Assembly: GCF_024346975.1 (NCBI RefSeq)
Contig: NZ_AP024885.1
Coordinates: forward strand, 930,001-994,000
Reading direction: 5' to 3'
Origin: Vibrio neonatus
Lineage (GTDB): Bacteria; Pseudomonadota; Gammaproteobacteria; Enterobacterales; Vibrionaceae
DNA length: 64,000 bases
Part shown: in pieces, positions 1-9,672 of the stretch
How positions within the stretch are numbered: the stretch's first letter is position 1
How the letters are laid out: the number at the start of each line of letters is the position of its first letter
Notes under the pieces: model-generated
What the model was told of the DNA's origin: nothing
Databases searched by the model: none
Seen by the model: the letters and a program-made list of their open reading frames with translations, nothing else
Translations under genes and position numbers: made by a program

Positions 1-65
1 CCCAACCCGCTTAATCAAGTGTTCCTAATTGACGTACTCAATAGAGAGTGTCAATCAAGAGAATG

Positions 66-150
66 TGGTGGTGGGAGATGGATTCGAACCATCGAAGGCA
101 GTGCCGTCAGATTTACAGTCTGATCCCTTTGGCCGCTCGGGAACCCCACC
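66..150 (-). tRNA. tRNA-Tyr (GUA)
   Basis: On the minus strand this 85-nt segment starts GGTGGGGTTCCCGAG, has the anticodon loop CTGTAAATC with anticodon GTA, a long variable arm of the class II type, the T-loop GGTTCGAATCC, and an encoded CCA end. The acceptor ends pair. It is identical to the neighbour at 245-329. Confidence 0.97.
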
Positions 151-244
151 AGGGTATTTTTATACTTAATTAATGGTTTCCCAACCCGCTTAATCAAGTG
201 TCCTTAACTGACGTTCTCATTAGAGATAATCAATCAAGAGAATG

Positions 245-329
245 TGGTGGTGGGAGATGGATTCGAACCATCGAAGGCAGTGCCGTCAGATTTACAGTCT
301 GATCCCTTTGGCCGCTCGGGAACCCCACC
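245..329 (-). tRNA. tRNA-Tyr (GUA), second copy
   Basis: Same 85-nt class II tRNA as the copy at 66-150: GTA anticodon, long variable arm, GGTTCGAATCC T-loop and encoded CCA. It is the promoter-proximal copy, since transcription runs leftward, and the two are probably processed from one transcript. Confidence 0.97.
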
Positions 330-624
330 AGGGTGTTTTTATACTTAAGAATAGTTTTCCCAACTCTCTCCTCAAGTTCGGTGCGAATAATATCCAGAGG
401 GAGTTTTTCTGTAAAGGATTTTCTTAAAAAAACAGTTCATATGCCCGAATTTTGCTCGGAATGGCTAAAAACCGTCACTTTCTTGGTCGTTTGAGGGGCT
501 AGTTGCATATTATTTTTGAATAAAATTAGTCAGATAATGCGATAAAACGGAAATACTTTACATTGATTGACGTTACTGTCATTAAGAGCTGATAAAATGG
601 CGCGCAGAAGAGGACAATAATAAT

Positions 625-1764
625 ATGAACATGAAAAAAAACTCCCAGCCATTCTCAAAAAAACTTTCTCCAACAGCTGTTCTTTTAATTGGAGCTTTAT
701 TTTGCGCACCATCTTTTGCAAATAAACCTCCTAAAGCACCGACTCACGTTGCAGTAACAACTCAAGCCGTGGGTGTTCATCATATTTCACAAACCTTATC
801 CTTAGTGGGTAAACTTCAAGCATCTCAATCGGTCATTATTGCACCTGAAGTCAGTGGTACTATTGAGCGTATTGCGGTAAGAACGAATCAAAGCGTCAAA
901 AAAGGCCAAGTCTTAGTTGAACTGAGCAAGGATAAAAGCAAAGCTACTGTTGCTGAAGCGCAAGCTTACTTAAATGACGAACAACGTAAACTTAACGAGT
1001 TTGAACGCTTAAGAAAGAGTGCGGCAATTACCTTGACTGAAATTGAAGGTCAAAAAGCCAGTGTTGATATTGCCAAGGCAAGATTAAACGCCGCCAAGGC
1101 AGAGCTTAACGAACGCACACTTACCGCCCCATTTTCTGGCCACATTGGCTTTGTAGATTTCAGTTTAGGTAAGTTCGTCAATTCTGGTACAGAACTTTTA
1201 ACCTTAGATAACACTTCAAAAATGGAACTGGACTTACAGGTTCCTGAAAACTATTTACCTATGTTACGCACTGGTATGGCTGTTTCTGCTATTTCTAGTG
1301 CTTGGGGAGACGAAGTCTTTACCGGCAGTTTGCAGGGCATCGATTCTCGAGTAAACCCTGACACGCTAAACCTGCGTGTGCGTATCAACCTTGATAACAA
1401 TCACCAAAAACTAAAACCGGGCATGTTGGTGAAAGCCACCATGAAGTTCCCAGAAATTGAAGCGGCTATCATTCCGGTACAAGCATTGCAGTACCTAGGT
1501 ACGAAGCGTTTTGTTTATGTTGTCGGAAAAGACAACCGTGCAGAGCGTCGTGAAGTGTTCTTAGGCACTCGTGTAGAAAATGAAGTGGTGATTGAAAAAG
1601 GCTTAAACCTTGGCGAAACCATTGTAGTACAAGGTGTTGTCAATATGCGTGATGGCGTCGAAGTAAAAGATGTAAACGCAAAAGATGCCAATGATAAAAA
1701 AAGTAGCAAGCCTAAAGATGGCAAAGCAAAAGGCGCAAAAAAGAGCAGCGAGGTAGGTAAATAA
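625..1764 (+). CDS. RND efflux periplasmic adaptor (membrane fusion protein)
   Basis: 379-residue periplasmic adaptor linking an inner-membrane RND pump to an outer-membrane channel. The N-terminus has lysines, a hydrophobic stretch and a signal peptidase site near PSFA (about residue 32). Then come the lipoyl/barrel-sandwich halves (SVIIAPEVSGTIERI and LTAPFSGHIGFVDFSLGKFV) flanking a short helical hairpin rich in Ala, Glu and Lys, and a beta-barrel region. The last 30 residues are a low-complexity Lys/Asp tail. An AGAGGA Shine-Dalgarno lies upstream of the ATG. The stop codon overlaps the start of the pump gene by one base (TAATG), so the two are translationally coupled. No outer-membrane partner gene is in the window; TolC encoded elsewhere is presumed. 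The substrate cannot be read from the sequence. Confidence 0.93.
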   Translation: MNMKKNSQPFSKKLSPTAVLLIGALFCAPSFANKPPKAPTHVAVTTQAVGVHHISQTLSLVGKLQASQSVIIAPEVSGTIERIAVRTNQSVKKGQVLVELSKDKSKATVAEAQAYLNDEQRKLNEFERLRKSAAITLTEIEGQKASVDIAKARLNAAKAELNERTLTAPFSGHIGFVDFSLGKFVNSGTELLTLDNTSKMELDLQVPENYLPMLRTGMAVSAISSAWGDEVFTGSLQGIDSRVNPDTLNLRVRINLDNNHQKLKPGMLVKATMKFPEIEAAIIPVQALQYLGTKRFVYVVGKDNRAERREVFLGTRVENEVVIEKGLNLGETIVVQGVVNMRDGVEVKDVNAKDANDKKSSKPKDGKAKGAKKSSEVGK

Positions 1765-4700
1765 TGCTGTTATCTGATATTTCAGTTAAACGTCCCGTTG
1801 CGGCCGTTGTACTGAGCTTATTACTGTGCGTGTTTGGCATAGTGTCATTTTCCAAGCTTTCCGTGCGTGAAATGCCGGATATTGAAAGCTCAGTAGTATC
1901 AATTAGTACCCGCTATGAAGGGGCATCGGCCACCATCATTGAAAACCAAGTCACGTCAGTGATTGAAGATCAGTTAGCGGGTATTAGTGGTATAGATGAA
2001 ATCACCTCTACCACACGTAACAGTATTTCTCGTATATCTGTTACCTTCGATCTTGGTTACGACTTGAATACCGGCGTGAGTGATGTGCGTGATGCGGTCG
2101 CTCGTGCAGCCAACCGCCTGCCTGATGAAGCGGACTCCCCAACGGTGTATAAAAATAACGGCAGTGGCGAAGCGTCAATGTACGTTAACTTGAGTTCTGA
2201 CTATCTAGATAGAACTGAGCTGACCGATTATGTAGACCGAGTGCTACTTGACCGCTTTAGTCTATTGTCTGGGGTAAGCTCAGTCGATGTATCGGGCGGC
2301 CTATATAAGGTAATGTACGTTAAGCTCAAACCTACTTTAATGGCAGGTAGAGGCGTAACAACGGCTGACATTACCGCGGCATTAAAAGCGGAAAACATCG
2401 AAAGCCCAGGTGGTGAAGTGCGAAATGACGCCATTGTGATGTCAGTGCGCACCGATCGTACCTACAACAACGAAAAAGATTTTAACTATTTAGTGGTGAG
2501 AAACGCCGCTGACGGTACGCCTATCTATCTAAAAGATGTGGCAGACGTTTATCTCGGTGCTAAAAACGAAGATTCAACCTTTAGAAGTGATGGTGTGGTT
2601 AACGTCAGCTTAGGCATTATTCCTCAGTCTGATGCAAACCCACTCGATGTAGCTACAGCGGTTCATAAACAAGTCGCGGATATTCAGCAGTTTTTGCCAA
2701 AAGGCACTCGCCTAGCGGTTGATTATGATTCAACGGTATTTATCGACCGTTCTATTTCTGAGGTTTACAACACCCTTTATATTACTGGCGGCCTTGTGAT
2801 CTTAGTGCTCTATATCTTTATAGGGCAGGCGAGAGCAACCTTGATACCGGCAGTAACGGTACCTGTGTCGTTGATTTCGTCCTTTATTGCCGCTTATTAC
2901 TTTGGCTTTAGTATCAACCTGATCACCTTAATGGCGTTGATCCTTTCCATTGGTCTGGTGGTCGATGACGCCATTGTGGTGGTGGAGAACATTTTCCACC
3001 ATATCGAACGTGGCGAAACGCCATTATTAGCCGCTTATAAAGGGACGCGCGAAGTAGGGTTTGCGGTTATTGCGACCACATTGGTGTTGGTGATGGTATT
3101 TCTGCCGATTTCCTTTATGGATGGCATGGTAGGTTTGCTGTTTACTGAGTTTTCCGTATTGCTGGCAATGTCCGTGTTGTTCTCATCACTCATCGCTTTG
3201 ACTTTAACCCCAGTATTGGGCAGTAAAATCTTAAAAGCGAACGTAAAACAAAACCGTTTTAACAAAGGTGTTGAGTGTTTATTTGGTAAGTTAGAACGCT
3301 TATATCGTCGCTTGTTGGCGGTTGCCCTAAGATTTAAATGGGTGGCACCTATCGTTATTGTGAGCTGTTTTGCAGGCTCCTATTATTTGATGAAATCGGT
3401 ACCGGCGCAGCTTACGCCACAAGAAGACCGCGGCGTATTATTTGCCTTTGCAAGAGGCGCAGATGCCACCAGTTATAACCGCATGGCGGTGAACATGGAT
3501 GTCATCGAATCACGCTTGAAGCCGCTGCTTGGTAAAGGGTTATTAAAATCCTTCTCTATCCAGTCTCCGGCATTTGGCGGTAACGCTGGTGACCAGACTG
3601 GCTTTGTTATCATGATCTTAGAAGATTGGGCAGACCGTGATTTATCTGCAGGGCAAGCGTTGGGCGTTATTCGTAAAACATTAGCGGATATACCCGATGT
3701 AAAAGTATTCCCTATGTTACCCGGCTTTAGAGGTCGCTCGAGTGAACCTGTGCAGTTTGTGCTTGGCGGCTCCGACTATAAAGAGCTAGAAAAGTGGGCG
3801 GACGTTCTTAAAAACGAAGCCGATGCTAGCCCGTTTATGGATGGCGCAAGTACCGATTATTCAGAGAAAACACCGGAACTGGTGCTGTCTATTGATAAAG
3901 AGCGCGCCGCAGAATTGGGCATCAAGCAAAGTGATATTTCAGATACTTTAGAAGTGATGCTTGGAGGCAAGAGCGAGACGACCTATGTAGATAAAGGGCA
4001 AGAGTATGACGTTTATCTGCGCGGCGATGAAAACAGCTTTAATAGCAGTGCTGACCTTAGCCAAATCTACTTACGAACCGCTAAGGGCGATCTGGTGACA
4101 CTGGATTCGGTGACCAAGGTGAACGAAGTAGCCTCTGCTATACGTCTTTCTCACTACAATAAACAGAAATCGATTACGGTCAAAGCCAACTTAGTTGAAG
4201 GCGCGACACTCAGTGACGCACTGGATTACTTAGACCAAAAAGCTATTGAGGTGCTACCAAGCGATATCTCAGTGTACTATTCTGGCGAGTCAAAAGACTT
4301 TAAAGAAAACCAATCTTCGATTGTGATGGTGTTTGGCCTAGCATTGCTGGTGGCGTACTTAGTACTCGCAGCGCAGTTTGAGAGCTTCATTAACCCACTG
4401 GTGGTTATGTTTACCGTACCTATGGGGATATTTGGCGGTTTCTTAGGCTTAGTGATTATGTCGCAAGGGCTGAATGTGTATAGCCAGATAGGGATGATCA
4501 TGCTCATTGGTATGGTGACCAAAAACGGCATCTTGATTGTTGAGTTTGCCAACCAATTGCGTGATAGAGGCGTTGAGTTTGAACAAGCCATTATCGATGC
4601 AGCGGCAAGGCGTCTACGACCAATCATGATGACTGCGTTTACTACCTTAGCAGGCTCAATACCACTGATCTTCTCAACCGGTGCTGGTTACGAAAGCCGA

Positions 4701-4874
4701 GTTGCAGTAGGTACAGTGATCTTCTTTGGTATGGCATTTGCAAGTTTGGTCACGCTATTTGTTATCCCTGCTATGTACCGACTACTGTCGTTTAACACCA
4801 AAGCGCCAGGGCATGTAGAAGAGTTACTAAACCAAGCTATCGACCAAGATACTAAAGGACGCATTAGCCACTAG
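1764..4874 (+). CDS. RND family efflux pump, inner-membrane transporter (HAE1/AcrB type)
   Basis: 1036-residue proton-driven multidrug-type RND permease of normal family length. The first transmembrane helix begins at about residue 10 (SVKRPVAAVVLSLLL). The second transmembrane block holds the proton-relay motif GLVVDDAIVVVENI with the paired aspartates, and the usual two large periplasmic loops and 12-helix pattern are present. It forms a two-gene operon with the adaptor just upstream and is followed by a strong hairpin terminator. It resembles the Vibrio Vex/Vme pumps as a class, but I cannot assign it to one member. Confidence 0.94.
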   Translation: MLLSDISVKRPVAAVVLSLLLCVFGIVSFSKLSVREMPDIESSVVSISTRYEGASATIIENQVTSVIEDQLAGISGIDEITSTTRNSISRISVTFDLGYDLNTGVSDVRDAVARAANRLPDEADSPTVYKNNGSGEASMYVNLSSDYLDRTELTDYVDRVLLDRFSLLSGVSSVDVSGGLYKVMYVKLKPTLMAGRGVTTADITAALKAENIESPGGEVRNDAIVMSVRTDRTYNNEKDFNYLVVRNAADGTPIYLKDVADVYLGAKNEDSTFRSDGVVNVSLGIIPQSDANPLDVATAVHKQVADIQQFLPKGTRLAVDYDSTVFIDRSISEVYNTLYITGGLVILVLYIFIGQARATLIPAVTVPVSLISSFIAAYYFGFSINLITLMALILSIGLVVDDAIVVVENIFHHIERGETPLLAAYKGTREVGFAVIATTLVLVMVFLPISFMDGMVGLLFTEFSVLLAMSVLFSSLIALTLTPVLGSKILKANVKQNRFNKGVECLFGKLERLYRRLLAVALRFKWVAPIVIVSCFAGSYYLMKSVPAQLTPQEDRGVLFAFARGADATSYNRMAVNMDVIESRLKPLLGKGLLKSFSIQSPAFGGNAGDQTGFVIMILEDWADRDLSAGQALGVIRKTLADIPDVKVFPMLPGFRGRSSEPVQFVLGGSDYKELEKWADVLKNEADASPFMDGASTDYSEKTPELVLSIDKERAAELGIKQSDISDTLEVMLGGKSETTYVDKGQEYDVYLRGDENSFNSSADLSQIYLRTAKGDLVTLDSVTKVNEVASAIRLSHYNKQKSITVKANLVEGATLSDALDYLDQKAIEVLPSDISVYYSGESKDFKENQSSIVMVFGLALLVAYLVLAAQFESFINPLVVMFTVPMGIFGGFLGLVIMSQGLNVYSQIGMIMLIGMVTKNGILIVEFANQLRDRGVEFEQAIIDAAARRLRPIMMTAFTTLAGSIPLIFSTGAGYESRVAVGTVIFFGMAFASLVTLFVIPAMYRLLSFNTKAPGHVEELLNQAIDQDTKGRISH

Positions 4875-4916
4875 GTGACGTGATAAGCTTCGTTAATAAG
4901 CGATAAACGTACTAAA

Positions 4917-4951
4917 AATGCCGTTCACAGTGAGTGAATGGCATTTTTTTT
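4917..4951 (+). terminator. rho-independent terminator of the RND operon
   Basis: Stem AATGCCGTTCAC / GTGAATGGCATT (one G-T pair) with a 3-base loop, followed by a run of eight T. It lies 43 bases after the pump stop codon. The gene on the opposite strand ends just beyond. Confidence 0.9.
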
Positions 4952-4961
4952 GAAGAATAGG

Positions 4962-5786
4962 TTATTGATTCCACAAATGAAAAGTCGCGTAACTTCCATA
5001 GGGGCTAACATTGTCAGCGGTGAGGTGGGGAAATTTAGCCAGTGCTTTGTTAACTACTAAATCATTGCTTAAAAAGCAGTTCTTTTCTGATAGACCTCTT
5101 AATTGCACGTATTGAATTGTCCAAGGGCCGATACCTTTGATGGCAAGCCATTGGCTTGGGTGTGCTTGCGGGGATTCAATAATAAATTCTGCCAGTCTGT
5201 TTAGTGTTTCTTTACGTCGCTGGGGCATTTTTAAGAAGGAAAGATCGGCTGTGGCGACGTGTTGTGGGCTGGGAAAGTGCTGGTGGTTGGTTAATTGCTT
5301 GGTGAAGTGATTTAAATGATTAATTGCCGCTGTCACTGATATTTGCTGTCCTAGCACGGCGCGTACGCCTGCTTCCCAAGTGCTCCATACTCCGGGAATG
5401 CGAATGCCGGTGCGTTTGATTAATGTGGGTGCTAGGGCGTGAAGGTGCTTTTCTATCGCCTCTAAGTCTGAGTCGAGATCAAACATTCTGCGCACTGCAT
5501 TAATGAGTGGGTTAAGCTGCGAATCACTACTTAATTGATACTCTAGGGTAAGGGATTGAGGATGCTTTTGTGATAGCCGAAACCATATCGGCATCTTGTC
5601 TATTTGCGCATGTCGCGTGTATTGGTGGTTATCTATTTGCTCTAGATGCGAAATGGCGCGCCGCTGATAAAATTCCAGCATGTATTGCCAATCTAGCGCG
5701 CCTTTATAGCCAAGCTCTATAACATTCGGCTCCAAAACATTAGGTTCATTAGTAATCGGTTGAAAGTTATCAGGCTGGATGATCAC
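4962..5786 (-). CDS. DNA-3-methyladenine glycosylase II, AlkA-like
   Basis: 274-residue base-excision repair glycosylase that removes alkylated purines. It has an AlkA N-terminal domain (to about residue 115), then the HhH-GPD core: IPGVWSTWEAGVRAVLGQQ (the AlkA signature), the helix-hairpin-helix GIGPWTIQYV and the segment FLSNDL that supplies the catalytic Asp (AlkA Asp238 position). The start is GTG with AGGG nine bases upstream. It lies 33 bases downstream of the outer-membrane barrel gene on the same strand, so co-transcription is possible. Unlike Ada-AlkA fusions, no methyltransferase domain is attached. Confidence 0.88.
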   Translation of the reverse strand: MIIQPDNFQPITNEPNVLEPNVIELGYKGALDWQYMLEFYQRRAISHLEQIDNHQYTRHAQIDKMPIWFRLSQKHPQSLTLEYQLSSDSQLNPLINAVRRMFDLDSDLEAIEKHLHALAPTLIKRTGIRIPGVWSTWEAGVRAVLGQQISVTAAINHLNHFTKQLTNHQHFPSPQHVATADLSFLKMPQRRKETLNRLAEFIIESPQAHPSQWLAIKGIGPWTIQYVQLRGLSEKNCFLSNDLVVNKALAKFPHLTADNVSPYGSYATFHLWNQ

Positions 5787-5819
5787 TATTAAAGTCCCTA
5801 GGTCATGGGGCAGAGGATC

Positions 5820-6377
5820 TTAAAAATCCAAACCAATGCTCATTTGCAGTCCATCATAATCTGCATCATAGCGGCCGACTCCAGAAGTTGCGTAACCATA
5901 GATGTATTCAGCACGAAGCCAGTAATCGGCATTGATATTCCATTGCAAGCCTGCGCCAACGGTAAATACCGAGCCTGTGGTATCACCGACATCGACTCTA
6001 GAGCCTGAACTGATATCGTGCCCTTTAATATGTGTGGCGATGGCACTGGTGCGGCCAAAGATCTCAAGGGGAGTATCCCCGAGCTCACCGGTGGTTGCGA
6101 TGAGAGACAGCCCTAACTCGTAGTAGTTGATTTCAAAGGTTTTAGCATCATCCGAGGACTCAGAGTAACGGAAAAACCCTTCCATACTGAAGTGTTCGTT
6201 AAAGGATTGACCACCTCCAATAATGAAGCTTGGGCTCGCAAAAGTGTCTGTTGAATCTCCATCCGGGGAGAAACCAACATCACCAACGCCAAGGTAAAAA
6301 GAGTTGTTGCCAGCAGCCGCTGCTGAGAAGGAAAGCAGGGCAGTAGAAAGTACGCTAAAGAGGCGAAGCTTGTTCAT
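5820..6377 (-). CDS. small outer-membrane beta-barrel protein
   Basis: About 185 residues. A signal peptide (MNKLRLFSVLSTALLSFSAAAA) precedes alternating aromatic/polar strands such as YLRAEYIYGYAT, and the protein ends in a strand with C-terminal Phe (QMSIGLDF), the signature recognised by the Bam machinery. I chose the second ATG (6377) because AAAGGA sits five bases before it; the first ATG (6383) overlaps that ribosome site. It resembles the OmpA/OmpX-like eight-stranded barrels. Specific function unknown. Confidence 0.82.
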   Translation of the reverse strand: MNKLRLFSVLSTALLSFSAAAAGNNSFYLGVGDVGFSPDGDSTDTFASPSFIIGGGQSFNEHFSMEGFFRYSESSDDAKTFEINYYELGLSLIATTGELGDTPLEIFGRTSAIATHIKGHDISSGSRVDVGDTTGSVFTVGAGLQWNINADYWLRAEYIYGYATSGVGRYDADYDGLQMSIGLDF

Positions 6378-6557
6378 TGTCATCCTTTATTACGTGTTAG
6401 TATTAACAATACTGATACCAAAAATAGCTAAATACGAAACCATTAATCAAGTGTTTACCCTGTAATGATAACAATAATATTACACAAGGCTGTTGATTAT
6501 TATTAAAAACGTTACCCAAAACGTTAGATAGTGACCTAAATGACAAGGAGAGGGACA

Positions 6558-6875
6558 TTGACTCAAGCTAAGCACCTGCAATTATCACAACAAGAGCAAG
6601 AACAACTGGATGCGGCGGTATTTCGCCGTTTACTGGCGCATTTAGACAATAATAAAGATGTGCAAAATATCGATTTAATGATTTTGGCGGGGTTTTGCCG
6701 TAACTGCTTTAGCAAGTGGTACACCGCAGAAGCCAAAGATAAGGGGCTAGATTTAGACATAGATGATGCTCGTTTGCGAGTTTATGGCATGACGTACGAT
6801 GAGTGGAAGCAAAATCATCAACTGCCTGCGACGCCGGAGCAATTGGCGGCTTTTGAGACAAAGAATAAGAAATAA
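6558..6875 (+). CDS. DUF1244 family protein, probable TTG start
   Basis: About 105 residues of the small cytoplasmic DUF1244 family (function unknown). The conserved core AGFCRNCFSKWY is followed by GMTYDEWK. An in-frame ATG exists at 6540 but has no ribosome site. AAGGAGAGG at 6545-6553 is placed correctly for TTG at 6558, giving the usual family N-terminus MTQAKHLQLS. The start is therefore a judgement between ATG 6540 and TTG 6558; I favour TTG. The gene is single and divergent from the barrel gene. Confidence 0.85.
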   Translation: MTQAKHLQLSQQEQEQLDAAVFRRLLAHLDNNKDVQNIDLMILAGFCRNCFSKWYTAEAKDKGLDLDIDDARLRVYGMTYDEWKQNHQLPATPEQLAAFETKNKK

Positions 6876-6912
6876 ACGGTTGCCAGTCTTTTAAAAAATT
6901 ACAGCACCTCAA

Positions 6913-6945
6913 TAAAAAAGTCCCTCAGCAATGCTGAGGGACTTT
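6913..6945 (-). terminator. rho-independent terminator of the chitinase gene
   Basis: Stem AAGTCCCTCAGC / GCTGAGGGACTT with a 3-base loop. Read on the minus strand it is followed by a run of T (AAAAAA on the plus strand at 6914-6919). It lies just beyond the chitinase stop and may also stop the convergent DUF1244 transcript. Confidence 0.85.
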
Positions 6946-6981
6946 GAAGAGACGCGTTACTTAATAAAACCTAACTATGGG

Positions 6982-9672
6982 TTAGTATTTACAAGTAGAA
7001 GAGCCTAGGTTAACCCATACATCTTCAACACCAGGTTCATCACCTTGTGTCCACCATTTAGCCTGCCAGCGCGAACCGTTGTGGTTAGTTTGCTCTGTAC
7101 CTGCGTATGCAATAGCTGCAGACCATGGTAGTTCGATTTCTGAAATCAGTTCCCAGCCTTCAGCAGTAGGGCTTGGTTCTGCTTGAGTCCACCATTTAGC
7201 TTTGTAAACAAGGCCTTTGTGGCTCACTGTTTCGTTAGTGTAGGTGTTACCTGCTTCCCATGCAGGGTAGTTTGGTGCTGCTGGATCTGTTGATGAACAT
7301 TGGTTGCCGCCATCGGTATCGCCGTCACCAGAGTCGCCACCGTCGCCTTCACCGCCATCAGTATCACCGTCATCGCCACCGTTGTCTTCTTCGATGTTTG
7401 CAACGTGAACACGTGTTGTAGCGCTTGCTGACTCTTCGCCATCAGTGACTGTAACATCGATAGAGAACTGCGTATCAGCCGCCACTTCAGGAGCGGTTAG
7501 TACGATGCTGTTCTCATGTCCGCCATCAATAATAACGAAATCAGAAGGTACGTTCCAAGTGTATGCCAGTGAGTCGCCATCTGCGTCAGCTGCGTTTGCA
7601 AGCAGAGTAAACTGTGCATTTTCGTCAACGTAAACGGTTGGGGTAATAGCAATTGTTGGTGGTTGGTTTGTTACTTCAGCTGTGTTGGTAATCACAACGC
7701 TGTCAGAAGACGATGCGCCATCTGGATCAGCAACAGTTAATGTGAAGGTGTAAGACACATCAGCTTCTGTGAAAGGTACATCCACAGTTGGCTTAGCGCT
7801 GGTGTTATTAATAATAGTCACCGCGTTGCCGCCAGTTTGTTGCCAGCTAAAGGTAAGAGCTTCACCTTCAGGATCTGATGATAAAGAACCATCAAGAGTG
7901 ACTGAAGCAGGGCCCGTTACAGTCTTATCAACACCAGCACGTGCGATAGGTGCACGGTTTGGTTGCTCAGGATCTGTAACAGAATCACCGTGGCCTAAAC
8001 CTTCATGCATTGCGTTAATTAGGTCGCCGTTATCGCCATCCATTTCCCAGTGGAAAATACCCGCCATGCCATTTGCTAGCGCGTATTGTGCTTTCGCTTT
8101 AATAGAGCGAGGGTCATCATAAGTAATCAACTCGCCAGTTGATTCTTTGAATAGGTATGGTGCTTCTGCCGCTTCATCGTAGCCGTACACAAAACCTTGT
8201 GCTGCGCCGTGGTTTTCTGCGATATCACGGTAATCTAGTACGCCATTTTCCCAAGTGCCGTTGATAGGACCTGTTGCGTTACCAGTAAACGGATTGCCAT
8301 CGGTAAAGCCGTGTACGCCAGACCAACCGCGACCGTATGCTGCGCCACCGATAACCATTTTCTCGATAGGAACGCCTTGCTCAAGAAGGATCTCTACGCC
8401 GCGAGACGTGTAGTATTCTGACTCATCAGGAACAGTGTTTACGCCTGATTTATGCAGTGCTGCTTGGTGGTTTAGAATGCTAGTGTTCCATGCACCATAG
8501 TAGTCGTAAGACATTAGGAAGATGTGGTCTAGGTATTTAGACGCTTCACCGTAGTCTACTACAGCCAGTTTATCGTGACCGATGTTGATAGCAGAGCCTA
8601 GCTCGTAGTAACGACCGTTTTTCTCGCCCAACTCGTCTAGCATTTCACGTAAGTCTTTCATCAAGGTTACGTAAGTTTGGCCGTCGATATCTTTGTTACC
8701 TAGGTTAGGGTTTGCACCGCCACCACCAGGGAATTCATAATCGATATCAACACCATCGAAGAATTTCCATGTTTCTAGGTATTCACGTACCGATTCAACG
8801 AATGTATGACGGATTTCATCATCATGCATGAAGAAGAATGGGTCAGATAGAGTCCAGCCACCGATAGAAGGTAGGATTCGTAGATCTGGGTTGGCTTTCT
8901 TAGCCGCCATCATTTGCGCAAAGTTACCTTTGTATGGCGCAGACCACTCTTCAGAACCTTTTAGAGGTATTTGTACAGCTGCCCATGGGTCATGGATAGC
9001 AACTTTAAAGTCTTCACGTCCAGCACAGGCATTTTGTAGTGCTTCAAACGAACCTTCGATAGTTTTCAACGAATCGTTTAGACCATGGCCACCACACATT
9101 GGCACAAAGCCGTAAATCATGCGGTTTAAGTTTTGTATTGGCGCTTTGTCGATAGGGTAATCACGACCGTAGACTGCCCACTCAACCACGTAAGTACCGA
9201 CAATCTTGTCTGTCGTGTTTTCGTATGGCTTGTTGTTTTCAGTCCAAACTGTTTCTAGTGGTTCAATGTGGCTGCCGTCAGTATCTGCAATGGTCAATAG
9301 AGTTGTTTTCGAGCGGCTTACACCGTCTGCGTTTTCAAGCTCAATAGCCATGTCATAAAGACCGCCTTTGTTCATCTTAAAGACAGCTTTGTTTGCAGAA
9401 GCGTCGCCTTCCCACACTACGTTACCGTCAAGAAGGACACGAGCCGTATCAGCAGGGTCGCCAGTCCATACATCCCAAGTGACTTCAATGTCTAGCTCAG
9501 TATGTACAGCTTTAACAACTTTCTGGTAGGCAACAGCTTCTGGATCAACCTCAACCATTGCGTATGTGTGATCACCCCACGATAAAACGGGTTCACCAGG
9601 GGCTGCTGCAAATGTTGGTGCAGCAAAAATGGAGCCTATAATGGATAAAGATAAAAATGATTTGTTAAACAT
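6982..9672 (-). CDS. secreted GH18 chitinase, ChiA type, with PKD-like and chitin-binding domains
   Basis: About 896-residue extracellular endo/exo-chitinase. The start is set at ATG 9672 (signal peptide MFNKSFLSLSIIGSIFAAPTFA, AAGG upstream); an in-frame ATG 12 codons earlier lacks a ribosome site. Order: signal peptide; ChiA N-terminal Ig-like domain (about 25-135); GH18 catalytic domain (about 150-570) with DGVDIDYEFPGG, whose catalytic Glu is residue 313, close to Glu315 of Serratia ChiA; two PKD/cadherin-like Ig repeats (about 575-775); an Asp/Gly-rich linker; two CBM5/12-type modules each with the AKWWTQ motif. Chitin use is a core Vibrio trait. Long AT-rich upstream DNA precedes it. 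Confidence 0.95.
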   Translation of the reverse strand: MFNKSFLSLSIIGSIFAAPTFAAAPGEPVLSWGDHTYAMVEVDPEAVAYQKVVKAVHTELDIEVTWDVWTGDPADTARVLLDGNVVWEGDASANKAVFKMNKGGLYDMAIELENADGVSRSKTTLLTIADTDGSHIEPLETVWTENNKPYENTTDKIVGTYVVEWAVYGRDYPIDKAPIQNLNRMIYGFVPMCGGHGLNDSLKTIEGSFEALQNACAGREDFKVAIHDPWAAVQIPLKGSEEWSAPYKGNFAQMMAAKKANPDLRILPSIGGWTLSDPFFFMHDDEIRHTFVESVREYLETWKFFDGVDIDYEFPGGGGANPNLGNKDIDGQTYVTLMKDLREMLDELGEKNGRYYELGSAINIGHDKLAVVDYGEASKYLDHIFLMSYDYYGAWNTSILNHQAALHKSGVNTVPDESEYYTSRGVEILLEQGVPIEKMVIGGAAYGRGWSGVHGFTDGNPFTGNATGPINGTWENGVLDYRDIAENHGAAQGFVYGYDEAAEAPYLFKESTGELITYDDPRSIKAKAQYALANGMAGIFHWEMDGDNGDLINAMHEGLGHGDSVTDPEQPNRAPIARAGVDKTVTGPASVTLDGSLSSDPEGEALTFSWQQTGGNAVTIINNTSAKPTVDVPFTEADVSYTFTLTVADPDGASSSDSVVITNTAEVTNQPPTIAITPTVYVDENAQFTLLANAADADGDSLAYTWNVPSDFVIIDGGHENSIVLTAPEVAADTQFSIDVTVTDGEESASATTRVHVANIEEDNGGDDGDTDGGEGDGGDSGDGDTDGGNQCSSTDPAAPNYPAWEAGNTYTNETVSHKGLVYKAKWWTQAEPSPTAEGWELISEIELPWSAAIAYAGTEQTNHNGSRWQAKWWTQGDEPGVEDVWVNLGSSTCKY

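Larger units (their letters stand above)
1..358. repeat. tandem duplication carrying the two tRNA-Tyr genes
   Basis: Two consecutive units with a period of 179 bases, each a tRNA-Tyr gene plus its flank. The flanks start with the same CCAACCCGCTTAATCAAGTG segment at about 2 and 181 and differ by scattered substitutions, while the tRNA parts are identical. A degenerate start of a third flank (TTTCCCAACTC, about 356) follows without a tRNA. This is the usual tandem tRNA-Tyr arrangement; the array may continue to the left of the window. Confidence 0.85.

Noticed and set aside
242..427. 61-codon frame across the second tRNA-Tyr gene
   Set aside because: It is read through the tRNA, not a protein gene.
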